A stretch of 12,296 nucleotides of DNA from Planctomycetota bacterium (GTDB lineage Bacteria > Planctomycetota > PUPC01): assembly GCA_003559755.1 (NCBI GenBank), contig PWKM01000304.1, positions 1-12,296 on the forward strand. Reading direction: 5' to 3'. Positions 1 to 7,750 of this stretch are shown here, piece after piece (the first letter of the stretch is position 1; each line of letters opens with the position of its first letter). Below the pieces are notes generated by a model that was not told the DNA's origin, made no database searches, and was given only the letters and a program-made list of their open reading frames with translations. Made by a program: the position numbers and the translations under genes.

Positions 1-123
1 CCCCCCAGCCCACCGAAGACCGAACGAGAAGCCGACCGCCCCCCCACTCACCCGGAGGCACGGCTCTCACACGGGCGGAGGCGGACGGAGGCATCCACAC
101 ATCGGACGTCGTTCGGACCACGG

Positions 124-199
<76 letters not shown>

Positions 200-242
200 C
201 ACCCGCTTATAAAAAACTCTATCCCCCTCCCCTCGTTGGTTT

Positions 243-288
243 CCCCGTTTCTCCCCTGTTGCAGCTATCCTGTTGGCTCGAGACGGGG
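243..288 (-). terminator. possible stem-loop between tRNA-Ile and the propeller gene
   Basis: CCCCGTTTC (243-251) can pair with GAGACGGGG (280-288), a 9-bp stem with one G-T pair and a long loop of 28 nt. It begins 7 nt past the stop codon of the minus-strand gene ending at 295. There is no T-run on either side and the loop is long, so this is only a weak terminator candidate for one or both converging genes. Confidence 0.25.
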
Positions 289-294
289 GGCACG

Positions 295-1203
295 TCAATC
301 GTCATCGACAGCCGGCACCACCCAAAGCGGGCAGGGCCGCCCCTCGCTGGTGAGGTACAATGACCGGTCGTCCGGGCCGTAGCAGATCGCTTCCCCCTGC
401 CGTCGCATTGGCATCATGAGTCGTCTGGGTTCGCGCTGGAACGCCTCGGCCCACGTTTCGTCCGGTCGGCGGATGAACTCGAACGCCGGGCCGTAGGTAA
501 CGACGACGCAGCGTGTGTTGTCGGCCGATATGTCCATCCCGGTAGCGAGCGGAATGGGCACGTTGGCGACGGGCTTTGCGACGGCAACGCCTTCGAAGTC
601 GTCGTCCGGGAGGGGGAGTTCGTAAACGCGGGCGCGGTGCCAGAGCACTTTTCCGACGAGGTATATCTTTCGTTCCTCCGGGTCGAAGGCGACGGCTTCG
701 CAGTCAACGGGGTTGGTCTCGTATCGGAACCGGATGGTCCGCTCCGGCGCGATCTGGCCGACCGTCGGTTCGCCGTCGTCGCGGAGGGCCGGCTCGATGA
801 TGAGGTGCAGAGATACGGTCTCTCGCCTTGCGAGGTTATCTCCGACGTCGCCGAGCAGCAGGTAGGGAGTATCGTTCATTCGGAAGGACGCGATGTCCTC
901 GAGGTCCCGGGCTTCGATCCCGGTGATCTCGAACGTGCCGAGGTCCTCGCCGTCGCGGTTGAGCGCGTAGATGAACGGTCCGTGCCCCGAGTCGTTATGC
1001 GTCCAGAAGACGCCGTCGGTCCGCCGGCTTCTCGCCAGCCCGCTGCTCTCCACGATTCGCTCGTTCTCCAGGTTGGCGAGCAGCCGGGGCGCTCCATAGC
1101 TGATCCGTTCCGGCGGTTCCTCGGCCCCGGCGGGCGCCGCGACGGCGATGAGGATGAGAAGCGCGGGCAGTATGTGGGATACGGTCGGCGGTTTCGTCGG
1201 CAA
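295..1203 (-). CDS. exported beta-propeller-like protein of unknown function
   Basis: 302 residues starting at a TTG codon. The start is set by AAAGGGG 7 nt upstream, and the only nearby ATG is out of frame. Residues 11-27 form a hydrophobic signal sequence ending AAPAGA, so the protein is probably secreted to the periplasm or beyond. The mature part has motifs seen in a widespread uncharacterised propeller-like family: WTHNDSG (67-73), then DLEDIASF (100-107), LLGDVGDN (116-123), an EP shortly after (137-138), and DCEAVAFDP (167-175). The Asp/Glu-rich blade loops suggest metal or ligand binding, but no catalytic residues can be assigned. It is transcribed alone from the promoter at 1302-1330 and faces the tRNA-Ile. 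A regulator or enzyme role cannot be told from sequence. Confidence is high that the gene is real and low for any function. Confidence 0.88.
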   Translation of the reverse strand: MPTKPPTVSHILPALLILIAVAAPAGAEEPPERISYGAPRLLANLENERIVESSGLARSRRTDGVFWTHNDSGHGPFIYALNRDGEDLGTFEITGIEARDLEDIASFRMNDTPYLLLGDVGDNLARRETVSLHLIIEPALRDDGEPTVGQIAPERTIRFRYETNPVDCEAVAFDPEERKIYLVGKVLWHRARVYELPLPDDDFEGVAVAKPVANVPIPLATGMDISADNTRCVVVTYGPAFEFIRRPDETWAEAFQREPRRLMMPMRRQGEAICYGPDDRSLYLTSEGRPCPLWVVPAVDDD

Positions 1204-1301
1204 GGACTGACCCCTTTCTGCATCGTCCGGAACGAGATTACATCGTGTCCCGGCAAGCTGCGGCCGGTTGTGGTCTGGCTCGGCGGCATCGCATCAAACA
1301 G

Positions 1302-1330
1302 AGTATAAGACAGGTGATGCGGGGCGTCAA
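1302..1330 (-). promoter_or_regulatory. sigma-70-type promoter for the exported propeller gene
   Basis: On the minus strand, TTGACG (1325-1330) is followed after exactly 17 bp by TATACT (1302-1307), both close to consensus. Transcription would begin near 1295 and leave a leader of about 90 nt before the TTG start at 1203. The -35 box lies partly inside an inverted repeat (1320-1345). Confidence 0.7.
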
Positions 1331-1345
1331 ACGAAACACGCCCCG
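1320..1345. repeat. 8-bp inverted repeat over a -35 box (candidate operator)
   Basis: CGGGGCGT (1320-1327) is the exact reverse complement of ACGCCCCG (1338-1345), separated by 10 bp. It overlaps the -35 hexamer of the minus-strand promoter and lies about 90 bp upstream of the divergent promoter. It could be a repressor site or a transcribed hairpin. There is no T-run to support a terminator. The rest of the intergenic region between here and 1432 shows nothing I recognise. Confidence 0.4.
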
Positions 1346-1432
1346 GCCGGCAGAGGGCTGCGCTCCTTCCAGGCCGAATGCTCGGCGGGGCGACATCCTT
1401 ACCCGGGTCGCTTGCTGCTCAGCTCATATTTC

Positions 1433-1460
1433 TTGATTCCTACCCGTCGAGGGGTAAAAT
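1433..1460 (+). promoter_or_regulatory. candidate promoter for the PflX-like radical SAM gene
   Basis: TTGATT (1433-1438), a 16-bp spacer and TAAAAT (1455-1460) make a reasonable sigma-70 promoter. It would start transcription near 1467 and give a leader of about 50 nt. A small inverted repeat, TACCC (1441-1445) with GGGTA (1452-1456), lies in the spacer and touches the -10 box, where a repressor could bind. Confidence 0.45.
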
Positions 1461-1517
1461 GGAATAGATGGAGATGCCGAACGGTTGCCTGTCTGTGGCA
1501 TAGAGGAGAATGGTTTT

Positions 1518-2588
1518 ATGGATATGAGTCGTCGGGATTTCGTCAAGCGGTGTCTTCTGGCGGGAGGCACGCTGCTGGTGGCCCCCGGCTGCGGTCTGGC
1601 CGATGAACCGGGCCCGGCCGGTCAGTTGGCGGAGGACGCCGAGGTCGGCTATGTACAGCTCGAGCAGGAGGGCAAGCTGGCCGAGCGGGTCGAGCAGGCG
1701 TACGAGATGATCCAGGCCTGTCGGATGTGCCCGCAGGGGTGCGGGGTGAACCGGGCCCGGGGCCAGCGCGGGTTCTGCCGGGCGCCCGAGCGAGCAGTCA
1801 TCGCCAGCCATCAGCCCCATTTCGGCGAGGAGGTCCCGCTGGTCGGGCGACGCGGTTCGGGGACGATCTTCTTCTCCCACTGCAGCTTGCGCTGTGTCTT
1901 CTGCCAGAACTGGCCGATCGCCCACAAGGGTCGCGGCCGGGAGGCCACCGACGAACAGGTCGCCGACATGATGCTGGAGCTGCAGCGGATCGGCTGTCAT
2001 AACATCAACCTGGTGACGCCGACCCACGTCCTGCACAACGCGCTCAGTGCTACGCGGATCGCGGCCCGGAAGGGGCTCCGCATCCCGCTGGTGTATAACA
2101 CCGGCGGCTATGACCGGCTGGAGATGATCAAACTCCTGGACGGCGTGGTCGATATTTACCTGCCCGACATCAAGTTCATGGACGGCGAGGAGGCGAAGGT
2201 GTATACCGGCGGGGCGGAAGACTATCCCGATGTGGCGACCAAGGCGGTCGCCGAGATGCACCGCCAGGTCGGCGTGCTCAAGACCGACGGGCGGGGGATT
2301 GCCAGGCGTGGAGTGATGATACGCCATCTCGTCATGCCCAACCGGGTGTCGGGGGTGCGGCAGCTCGTCCAGTGGGTGGCCGACAACCTGCCCAAGGACA
2401 CCTACATCAACCTGATGTCGCAGTACCGGGTGGAGTTCAACGCGGCGGAGCACGAGAAGATCGCCCGGGCAATCACACCGCAGGAGTTCCTCGAGGCGAT
2501 GGATTGGGCGGAGGAGGCGGAGTTGACCAACCTCGACTCGCGGTCGGTCGCCCAGCGCGACAGTTTCCGGCGCCGCTGGGGCAATTGA
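1518..2588 (+). CDS. PflX-like radical SAM protein with Tat-type leader
   Basis: 356 residues. The start at 1518 is chosen because GAGGAGA lies 8 nt upstream. The upstream ATG at 1485 lacks such a site and would bury the leader. Residues 4-24 look like a twin-arginine signal (SRRDFVKR, then a hydrophobic stretch). C25 follows APG, a poor lipobox. A cysteine cluster C68, C71, C75, C87 comes next, then GSGTIFFSHCS and the radical SAM motif Cx3Cx2C at C122, C126, C129 followed by QNW. Further PflX/COG1313-type blocks are NINLVTPTH (162-170), VYNTGGY (192-198), DIYLPDIKF (212-220), RHLVMP (269-274) and LMSQY (299-303). Such proteins should bind a 4Fe-4S cluster and cleave S-adenosylmethionine. 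The PflX family resembles activating enzymes for glycyl-radical proteins but its substrate is not known to me. A Tat leader on a radical SAM enzyme is unusual. No glycyl-radical enzyme is in the window. It converges on the second Tat-leader radical SAM gene, 24 bp away. Confidence 0.9.
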   Translation: MDMSRRDFVKRCLLAGGTLLVAPGCGLADEPGPAGQLAEDAEVGYVQLEQEGKLAERVEQAYEMIQACRMCPQGCGVNRARGQRGFCRAPERAVIASHQPHFGEEVPLVGRRGSGTIFFSHCSLRCVFCQNWPIAHKGRGREATDEQVADMMLELQRIGCHNINLVTPTHVLHNALSATRIAARKGLRIPLVYNTGGYDRLEMIKLLDGVVDIYLPDIKFMDGEEAKVYTGGAEDYPDVATKAVAEMHRQVGVLKTDGRGIARRGVMIRHLVMPNRVSGVRQLVQWVADNLPKDTYINLMSQYRVEFNAAEHEKIARAITPQEFLEAMDWAEEAELTNLDSRSVAQRDSFRRRWGN

Positions 2589-2612
2589 GCCGGGACGAAC
2601 GGCCCCAACCGG

Positions 2613-3773
2613 TCAGGCCCAGATGCCCGGCAGCGCCCCCCCGCAGTGCCCGCACTTCCCGTCCTCGATGTGCATCTCCCGGATCATAAAGCCGACTCTG
2701 GCGATGATTCTCTCGTTGCAATGGGCGCAGAACGTGTTGGCGGCCTCGTGCCCCGGGACGCGAGCGATGTACACGTACCGCAGGCCCGCCTCGCGGGCGA
2801 CCTCCCGCGCCCGGGCCAGGGTCGAGACCGGGGTCGAGGGGAGGTTGGCAAGCTTGTACAGGGGGTGGAAGCGGGAGAAATGGACGGGCACGTCCGGGCC
2901 GAGCTCACCCCGAATCCAGCGGACCATCTCGCCGATCTGCCCCATGTCGTCGTTCAGGGACGGGATCAGCGGCACGGTGATCTCGAGGTGGGCGTCCGCC
3001 TCCTTGAGTATCTGCAGGGCCTCGAGGACGGGGGCCCTTTCGCCGCCGACGACATCCCGGTAGAACGCCTCGTCCCACCCCTTCAGGTCGATGTTGGCCG
3101 CATCGAGGTACTCGGCCAGCCGCCGGAGCGGGTCCGGGCGGATATAACCGGCCGAGTGGAACAGGTTCAGGATGCCGGCCCGCCGGGCGCGGACCGCCGT
3201 CCGGGCCATGTACTCGTAGAACACGACCGGCTCGCCGAACGTGTATGCGATGGAACGGACTTTTGACTCTTCGGCTGTTTTGACGATTGCCGCAGGCCCC
3301 ATATCGTAGGCGTGGACCTCTTCCGGCGAGACCAGAGCCGTCTCCCACACCTCGCAGAACTTGCAGGACAGGTTGCACCCCGCGGTGGCGACCGAGAGCG
3401 AGCGGGACTCGGGCACCACGTGGAAGAACGGGACCCGCTCGATCGGGTTGACCTGCACCACACACGGGTTGCCGTAAACGAGCGAATAGCCGCGACCGTC
3501 CCGGTTCTCGCGAACCTGACATTGGCCCCGCTCGCCCGGGGCGATCCGGCATCGACGGGGGCACAGGTCACAGCGGACGTGGTTGCCCGCCTCCGCGGTG
3601 AACAGCGGAGAGCGGAACGTACGGATGAACCCCTTGCGGGCAGACTGTGCCCGGGCCTGCCGGGCGGTGCCAGGGGCGCCGGAAAGCATCAGCCCGCAGG
3701 CGCCGCACGTGCCCAGTCGGAACAGGTCTCGTCGTGTCAGCCCGGTTGTGGCATCTTGTCGTTTGTCTTCCAT
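2613..3773 (-). CDS. amrS: AmmeMemoRadiSam-type radical SAM enzyme with Tat-type leader
   Basis: 386 residues. ATG at 3773 is preceded by AGGA with a 7-nt spacing. The frame stays open far upstream, but that part is a shadow of the neighbouring gene. LTRRDLFRLG (12-21) followed by a Gly/Ala/Leu stretch looks like a twin-arginine signal, with ARQARA (38-42) a possible cleavage region. The domain order matches the AmrS family: an N-terminal cysteine group (C68, C71, C75, C85), NPCVVQVNPIERVPFFHV, then AGCNLSCKFC with cluster ligands C133, C137 and C140, then TFGEPVVFYEY, and a C-terminal zinc-ribbon-like pair CAHC (349-352) and CGHC (374-377). The family is named for its association with AMMECR1 and Memo proteins; its reaction is not established. 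Neither partner is encoded here. The first 37 bp overlap the end of the membrane synthase gene, so the two are probably translationally coupled. Confidence 0.9.
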   Translation of the reverse strand: MEDKRQDATTGLTRRDLFRLGTCGACGLMLSGAPGTARQARAQSARKGFIRTFRSPLFTAEAGNHVRCDLCPRRCRIAPGERGQCQVRENRDGRGYSLVYGNPCVVQVNPIERVPFFHVVPESRSLSVATAGCNLSCKFCEVWETALVSPEEVHAYDMGPAAIVKTAEESKVRSIAYTFGEPVVFYEYMARTAVRARRAGILNLFHSAGYIRPDPLRRLAEYLDAANIDLKGWDEAFYRDVVGGERAPVLEALQILKEADAHLEITVPLIPSLNDDMGQIGEMVRWIRGELGPDVPVHFSRFHPLYKLANLPSTPVSTLARAREVAREAGLRYVYIARVPGHEAANTFCAHCNERIIARVGFMIREMHIEDGKCGHCGGALPGIWA

Positions 3774-6238
3774 GAGGCGTTCCTGCTCATCAGTATCAGG
3801 ACAAAGGCCGTACTGTTCATTATGCCAGCCAGGACGCAGCATGCAAGAATGCCGATGACCGGGGCGACGACCGCTCCCGCCAGAACGGCCCCCACACAGG
3901 CGCCGAACAGCTCGGTCCCGTAGGCGATCCCCGTCGATTTCTCCGTCCGGCGGTTCAGCCCCATACAGCATGCCGCGGCGAGCGGGAAGCCCGCTCCGTT
4001 CATCAGGCCGCCGCCGAACGTGATGACCGAGAAGCCGAGGAAGGTGATCCAGGTGGCACCGGCTGCCGCCGCCAGGGGCAGTACCATCGCGATAATGAAG
4101 GCGAACGCGGCAATACACAACTGAATCAGGGCGAGCAGGCGGATGGGCACCCCGATGAGCGCACGCCGCCGAGTCAGAGCCGCCCCGAGCCCCAGGCCGG
4201 CCATGAACATCGCCACGATCAGCCCGATCATCTCGTATACGAACCCATATATGCTCTGAAACGCAAAGAGAAGGGTGATCTGGAGCGTCATCGTCGCCAG
4301 GCCGGTGGTGAAGATCGTGAACAGGACCGCGTAGTGAGCGTCGGCCCGACCGGTCAGGCGGCGCCCGGCAGCCCGCAGGACGAGTTGGAGGAACAGAAAG
4401 CCGCCGATGATCGGCCAGATCCACCAGCCCCGCACGTTCAGAATCCGCCGGAATATCTCCGCACGCTCCCTGTCCACACGCCGGTTCCACAGCACCAGCG
4501 AGTGGTAGTAGCCGATGGGCCGGAAATCGGAGTTGATGAAATAGCGCCCGTAGACCGGCGGCAGGTCGGCCTCTCCGGCGAGCTGGTCTGCGATGGAAGC
4601 GGGGAAGAGCGGGCCGGTCTCCGGCGTGGTGCGGTGGGCCTCGGGGTGACGGCCGTGGTGGAGCAGTATCCAGTGTCGCCGCAGCAGCGGGGCCTCCTCG
4701 AGGAGTGTGTGGTAATACCATTCCGAGAACGCTTCGGCCTCGACCGCCCGCTCGGCGAACCGATGGCGGAGGACTTCCGGGTCGGCCGATATCTGGTCGG
4801 GGTCGTTGCTGGCGAAGAAATAACAGAACAGGTCGCCGACCGGGAGGACGTGGTCGAAGGCGGTCCGCAGGGTGTGGTACACCGTCGCATTCTGGTTCAC
4901 CACGGCAGAGCCGCGCAGGTCGGAGGTGGACGTCACCCCGGTGACCAGCACCCCGTCCGGCTCGAGCCGGTCGGACGCTTCTTGGAAGAACTCGGTGGTG
5001 TAGAAGCGGTTCAGCACGGCGGTGGCCGGGTCCGGCACGTCGACGAGGATCAGGTCGTATGTCCGGTCGGTCTCCTTGACGAACAGCCGCCCGTCGGTGG
5101 GGATTATCCTGACGCGCTCACTGGCCAACGCCGCCCGGGTCTCGCGCGGGACGTACCGGCTGGCCGTCTCGACCATGACGACGTCCGGCTCGACGTAATC
5201 GACCTGTTCGACGACCGGATGCCTCAGGATTTCTCGGAGCACGCCCCGCAGCCCACCGCCGACGAGAAGGATGCGCCCGGGCGCCCGGTGCTGTGCCAGT
5301 GCGAAGTGGGCGAACTCGGCCGCCGGCGACTCCTCGAGCTGGTAGGCGACCGCATCTTCCTCGGCGGTCGAGAACGCCAGGTGGCCGCTCTGAAAGAAAC
5401 TGTACTGGTCCTCGCGACGGACCACCGAGATCGTCCCGTACTTCGACCGGCGCGTCTCGACCAATTCCTGGTCGGGGGCGAACAGCCGCCATTGCTCCTG
5501 ATAGGCGAGAGCGTCCAGCCGCCCCAGAAAGGGAAGCGAGCCGGCGGCCGCCACCACCAGCAGCCCCAGCACCGCAACGCCGACCAGTCTGACCGTGCGC
5601 CGGCCGGGCTCCCGTATGGCTGCCCTGATCCCCAGTCCGGCCACGGTGGCCGCCATCAGCGCGGCTGCGCCCAGCACCAGGTGGAACGGGTTCAGGTAAT
5701 GGACGAGCAGCAGGGAGAAGAGCGTTCCGGCGATGGCATCGCCCCACGCCTCGAACAGGTACGTCTTCGCACCGCCCGATGTGTCGCGAGCCCCGGTCTG
5801 CTCCCGCCACAGCCGGGCAAAGAACACGAACTGCACCCCGATGAGCAGGCATCCGGGGGCCATCAGAAGGATGGACCCGAGCGCGGTGGCGGAGAACGAC
5901 AGATATTCGCCCGGCACCACGTCGAAGAACCCGCGGAGCAGCCGGCTCCCCAGCACCGTCGCCGGGAGCATCAACAGGACTCCCGCCGCCGCGACAGCCG
6001 AAATCGGAAGCGGCCGCCGGACCCGCTCGGCGAGGACCGTGCCCGCCCAGCTCCCGACGCCGACCCAGAACATCCAGGACGCAAGGATGATGCCGATGGA
6101 CAGCTCGCTCCCGTAGAAGACCATCAGGAGCTCGCGGAGCAGGACGACCTGCCCGATCTGCGACACCATCCCGAGCGAGAGCGCCGCCGGGAGTTGGGGT
6201 GGGATCCGCCTGAATATGCCCGCCAATCGTGAGCTCAT
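3737..6238 (-). CDS. membrane protein with central spermidine-synthase-like domain
   Basis: 833 residues from ATG 6238. A TTG start at 6343 would add 35 Arg-rich residues without a ribosome site, so I reject it. The site at 6238 is also weak (GGTCGGTG). Residues 15-235 hold about six or seven membrane helices. Residues about 250-470 resemble spermidine/spermine synthase: SKYGTISVV (265-273), the SAM-binding VGGGLRGVLREIL (326-338), VEPD (349-352), TDGRLF (381-386) and VDVPDPAT (399-406), keeping two Asp residues where the family has DxxDP. INSDFRP (568-574) fits bacterial fused synthases. Residues about 600-820 are a second membrane domain with six or seven helices and Gly-rich segments. The fold suggests transfer of an aminopropyl, methyl or similar group from an S-adenosyl donor at the membrane. 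True spermidine synthesis is uncertain because no polyamine gene is nearby. The 3' end overlaps the AmrS-type gene. Confidence 0.88.
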   Translation of the reverse strand: MSSRLAGIFRRIPPQLPAALSLGMVSQIGQVVLLRELLMVFYGSELSIGIILASWMFWVGVGSWAGTVLAERVRRPLPISAVAAAGVLLMLPATVLGSRLLRGFFDVVPGEYLSFSATALGSILLMAPGCLLIGVQFVFFARLWREQTGARDTSGGAKTYLFEAWGDAIAGTLFSLLLVHYLNPFHLVLGAAALMAATVAGLGIRAAIREPGRRTVRLVGVAVLGLLVVAAAGSLPFLGRLDALAYQEQWRLFAPDQELVETRRSKYGTISVVRREDQYSFFQSGHLAFSTAEEDAVAYQLEESPAAEFAHFALAQHRAPGRILLVGGGLRGVLREILRHPVVEQVDYVEPDVVMVETASRYVPRETRAALASERVRIIPTDGRLFVKETDRTYDLILVDVPDPATAVLNRFYTTEFFQEASDRLEPDGVLVTGVTSTSDLRGSAVVNQNATVYHTLRTAFDHVLPVGDLFCYFFASNDPDQISADPEVLRHRFAERAVEAEAFSEWYYHTLLEEAPLLRRHWILLHHGRHPEAHRTTPETGPLFPASIADQLAGEADLPPVYGRYFINSDFRPIGYYHSLVLWNRRVDRERAEIFRRILNVRGWWIWPIIGGFLFLQLVLRAAGRRLTGRADAHYAVLFTIFTTGLATMTLQITLLFAFQSIYGFVYEMIGLIVAMFMAGLGLGAALTRRRALIGVPIRLLALIQLCIAAFAFIIAMVLPLAAAAGATWITFLGFSVITFGGGLMNGAGFPLAAACCMGLNRRTEKSTGIAYGTELFGACVGAVLAGAVVAPVIGILACCVLAGIMNSTAFVLILMSRNASWKTNDKMPQPG

Positions 6239-6404
6239 AGCACACCGACCGGAGAACCGCCGGGAAAATACCCGCCCTGCCCTGCCGCCGAGAGAGGCGC
6301 CCCGAGTATCCGACCCCGCCCAATACCGAGTGTGCCGACGCAAGGGAGCGCGTCCCCGTAGCGCCCCGGATGCGGCCGCTCGTGTTGTGGGCGGTTACAG
6401 GCCG
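6239..6404 (-). other. intergenic gap between oxidoreductase and membrane synthase
   Basis: A 166-bp gap with no ORF I believe. I see no good -35/-10 pair. The only structure is a short 4-bp inverted repeat CGGG/CCCG around AAAATA near 6262-6276 and a NotI-type palindrome near 6371. Whether the synthase has its own promoter or depends on the oxidoreductase promoter cannot be decided here. Confidence 0.4.
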
Positions 6405-7559
6405 CTACTCGAACAGTTCGACCCCGCCGTCCTTGACCTTGCGGGTCTTCTTCCTGCGGCCCTCGGCCTGGCGGATCAGCTTCTTCATCAGCTTGTCGTA
6501 CTCGTTGCGGTCCACGGGAAGAGTGACCGGCTTGCCTTTGTCGCCCGACAGGAAGATGGCGCAACTGATCTCGACCTGGCTGATCCCATCTTCGCCCGGT
6601 GCGATGAGTTCGGCCTCGCCGTTGATCGCCTTGACCGTGTTGTGGGTGATCGCTTTGTGGCCGGGCATCCGGTCCTTGTACGGCTCGACCTTCTCGAAGT
6701 CGCCGCCGGGCGAGCCCCACTTGGACGCGGCGTTCAGCGTCCAGTCTCGGAGCGTGGCACCGTCCTTATACGGAGCGAAGAACAGGTCGCGGCCGCGGAT
6801 TTCCAGGATGCCCCGGTCGCCGACGATCCGCATGAAAGAGAGGGTCGGCGACTCATTGACCGCGGTCGCGTAGTAGCCGGTGGCCCCGTTCGGCCAGGTG
6901 AGGAGCGCTTCGGCCTGGTCCTCGACCTCGATGTTGTGGATGCGGCATCCCCAGCGGCCGAGCACTTCGGACGGCTGCCCGCACAGGTGATAGAGCAGGT
7001 CGGTATAATGCGGGGCCTGATTGACCAGGACGCCGCCGCCCTCAGTCGCCCAGCGGCCGCGCCACGGGTCCGACTCCCAGTACGCCTGCGACCGATAACA
7101 GGGAGCGAGGTAGTAGACGCGGATGATCTCGCCGACGGTCCCGTCTTCGATCATCTTCTTCGCCTTGCGGATGTGCCCGCGAGACCGGTTCTGATACATT
7201 ACGCTGAACACGCAGCCCGACTTCTTCGCCGCCTCGAGCATCTTGTCCACCGGGCTGAGCGTCACCCCCAGCGGCTTCTCGGAGATGACGTGGATGCCCC
7301 GCTCGAACGCATCGACGGCGATGGGCGGGTGGTCGTAATGGGGCGTCGCGATCAGCACCGCATCCACCAGGCCGCTGTCGAGCAGGTCGTGATGATCGAC
7401 GAACGCCTTCGCGTCGACCTTCTCCGCCGCCTCGATGGCGCGGTCCTCGATGATATCGCAGACCGCGGTCGGTGCTGCGTTGCGCATCTCCGCCATGTAC
7501 TCCAGGTGGGCCGCGCCCATCCCGCCACATCCGATCACGCCGAGTCTGATCTTCGCCAT
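6405..7559 (-). CDS. Gfo/Idh/MocA family oxidoreductase
   Basis: 384 residues, ATG at 7559 behind a purine-rich ribosome site (GGGAAAGGAAAAGGA). The N-terminal Rossmann fold carries GVIGCGGMG (7-15) for NAD(P) binding, an acidic residue after the second strand (CDI, D35), and the family signature EKPLG (94-98). The C-terminal substrate domain has GGGVLVNQAPHYTDLL (174-189), with H184 the probable catalytic histidine, and the usual repeated beta-strand pattern. There is no signal peptide or Tat leader, so it is cytoplasmic, unlike many secreted paralogues. Members oxidise or reduce sugars, inositols or sugar derivatives, and the substrate cannot be read from sequence. The tail (364-380) is rich in Lys and Arg. 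It is the first gene after the promoter at 7605-7633 and may be co-transcribed with the synthase, 166 bp downstream. Confidence 0.93.
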   Translation of the reverse strand: MAKIRLGVIGCGGMGAAHLEYMAEMRNAAPTAVCDIIEDRAIEAAEKVDAKAFVDHHDLLDSGLVDAVLIATPHYDHPPIAVDAFERGIHVISEKPLGVTLSPVDKMLEAAKKSGCVFSVMYQNRSRGHIRKAKKMIEDGTVGEIIRVYYLAPCYRSQAYWESDPWRGRWATEGGGVLVNQAPHYTDLLYHLCGQPSEVLGRWGCRIHNIEVEDQAEALLTWPNGATGYYATAVNESPTLSFMRIVGDRGILEIRGRDLFFAPYKDGATLRDWTLNAASKWGSPGGDFEKVEPYKDRMPGHKAITHNTVKAINGEAELIAPGEDGISQVEISCAIFLSGDKGKPVTLPVDRNEYDKLMKKLIRQAEGRRKKTRKVKDGGVELFE

Positions 7560-7604
7560 TCCTTTTCCTTTCCCAAAGCTCGAGTATCTGCCAATCGGTG
7601 CGGT

Positions 7605-7633
7605 ATTCTAGCCGCCGCGGAAGCCGATGTCAA
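7605..7633 (-). promoter_or_regulatory. near-consensus sigma-70 promoter for the oxidoreductase
   Basis: On the minus strand TTGACA (7628-7633, exact consensus) is followed after 17 bp by TAGAAT (7605-7610, 5 of 6). Transcription would begin near 7598, about 38 nt before the ATG at 7559. No operator-like repeat overlaps it. Confidence 0.8.
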
Positions 7634-7750
7634 AAGTACGGCCCTTCAACAAAGCAATTTGCGCCGGAAAGTGCGGTGCATCCGGGGGGGGCGTTCGTAT
7701 GACAACGACAACCGGCGTCCTGCCGGGGGCAGCCCTGTTTGGAAGCACAG

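Noticed and set aside
2589..2612. terminator between the two convergent radical SAM genes
   Set aside because: The 24-bp gap has only 4-6 bp palindromes and no T-run. Any terminator would have to lie inside the coding regions.
3774..4721. N-terminal extension of the AmrS-type frame
   Set aside because: The extension overlaps the synthase coding region and its translation is Arg/Pro/Gly-rich nonsense. The real start has a ribosome site and a Tat motif right after it.
4334..6232. 632-codon open frame on the + strand
   Set aside because: It is antisense to the membrane synthase, which has clear family motifs. Its translation is low-complexity and rich in Arg, Pro, Glu, Asp and Gly, as expected for a shadow in GC-rich DNA.
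6239..6343. TTG start adding 35 residues to the membrane synthase
   Set aside because: There is no ribosome site, the extension is Arg-rich, and family similarity begins near the ATG at 6238.
6371..6404. GCGGCC/GGCCGC repeat after the oxidoreductase stop as a terminator
   Set aside because: The loop is 22 nt, there is no T-run, and one arm is itself a palindrome, so a stable terminator is not supported.
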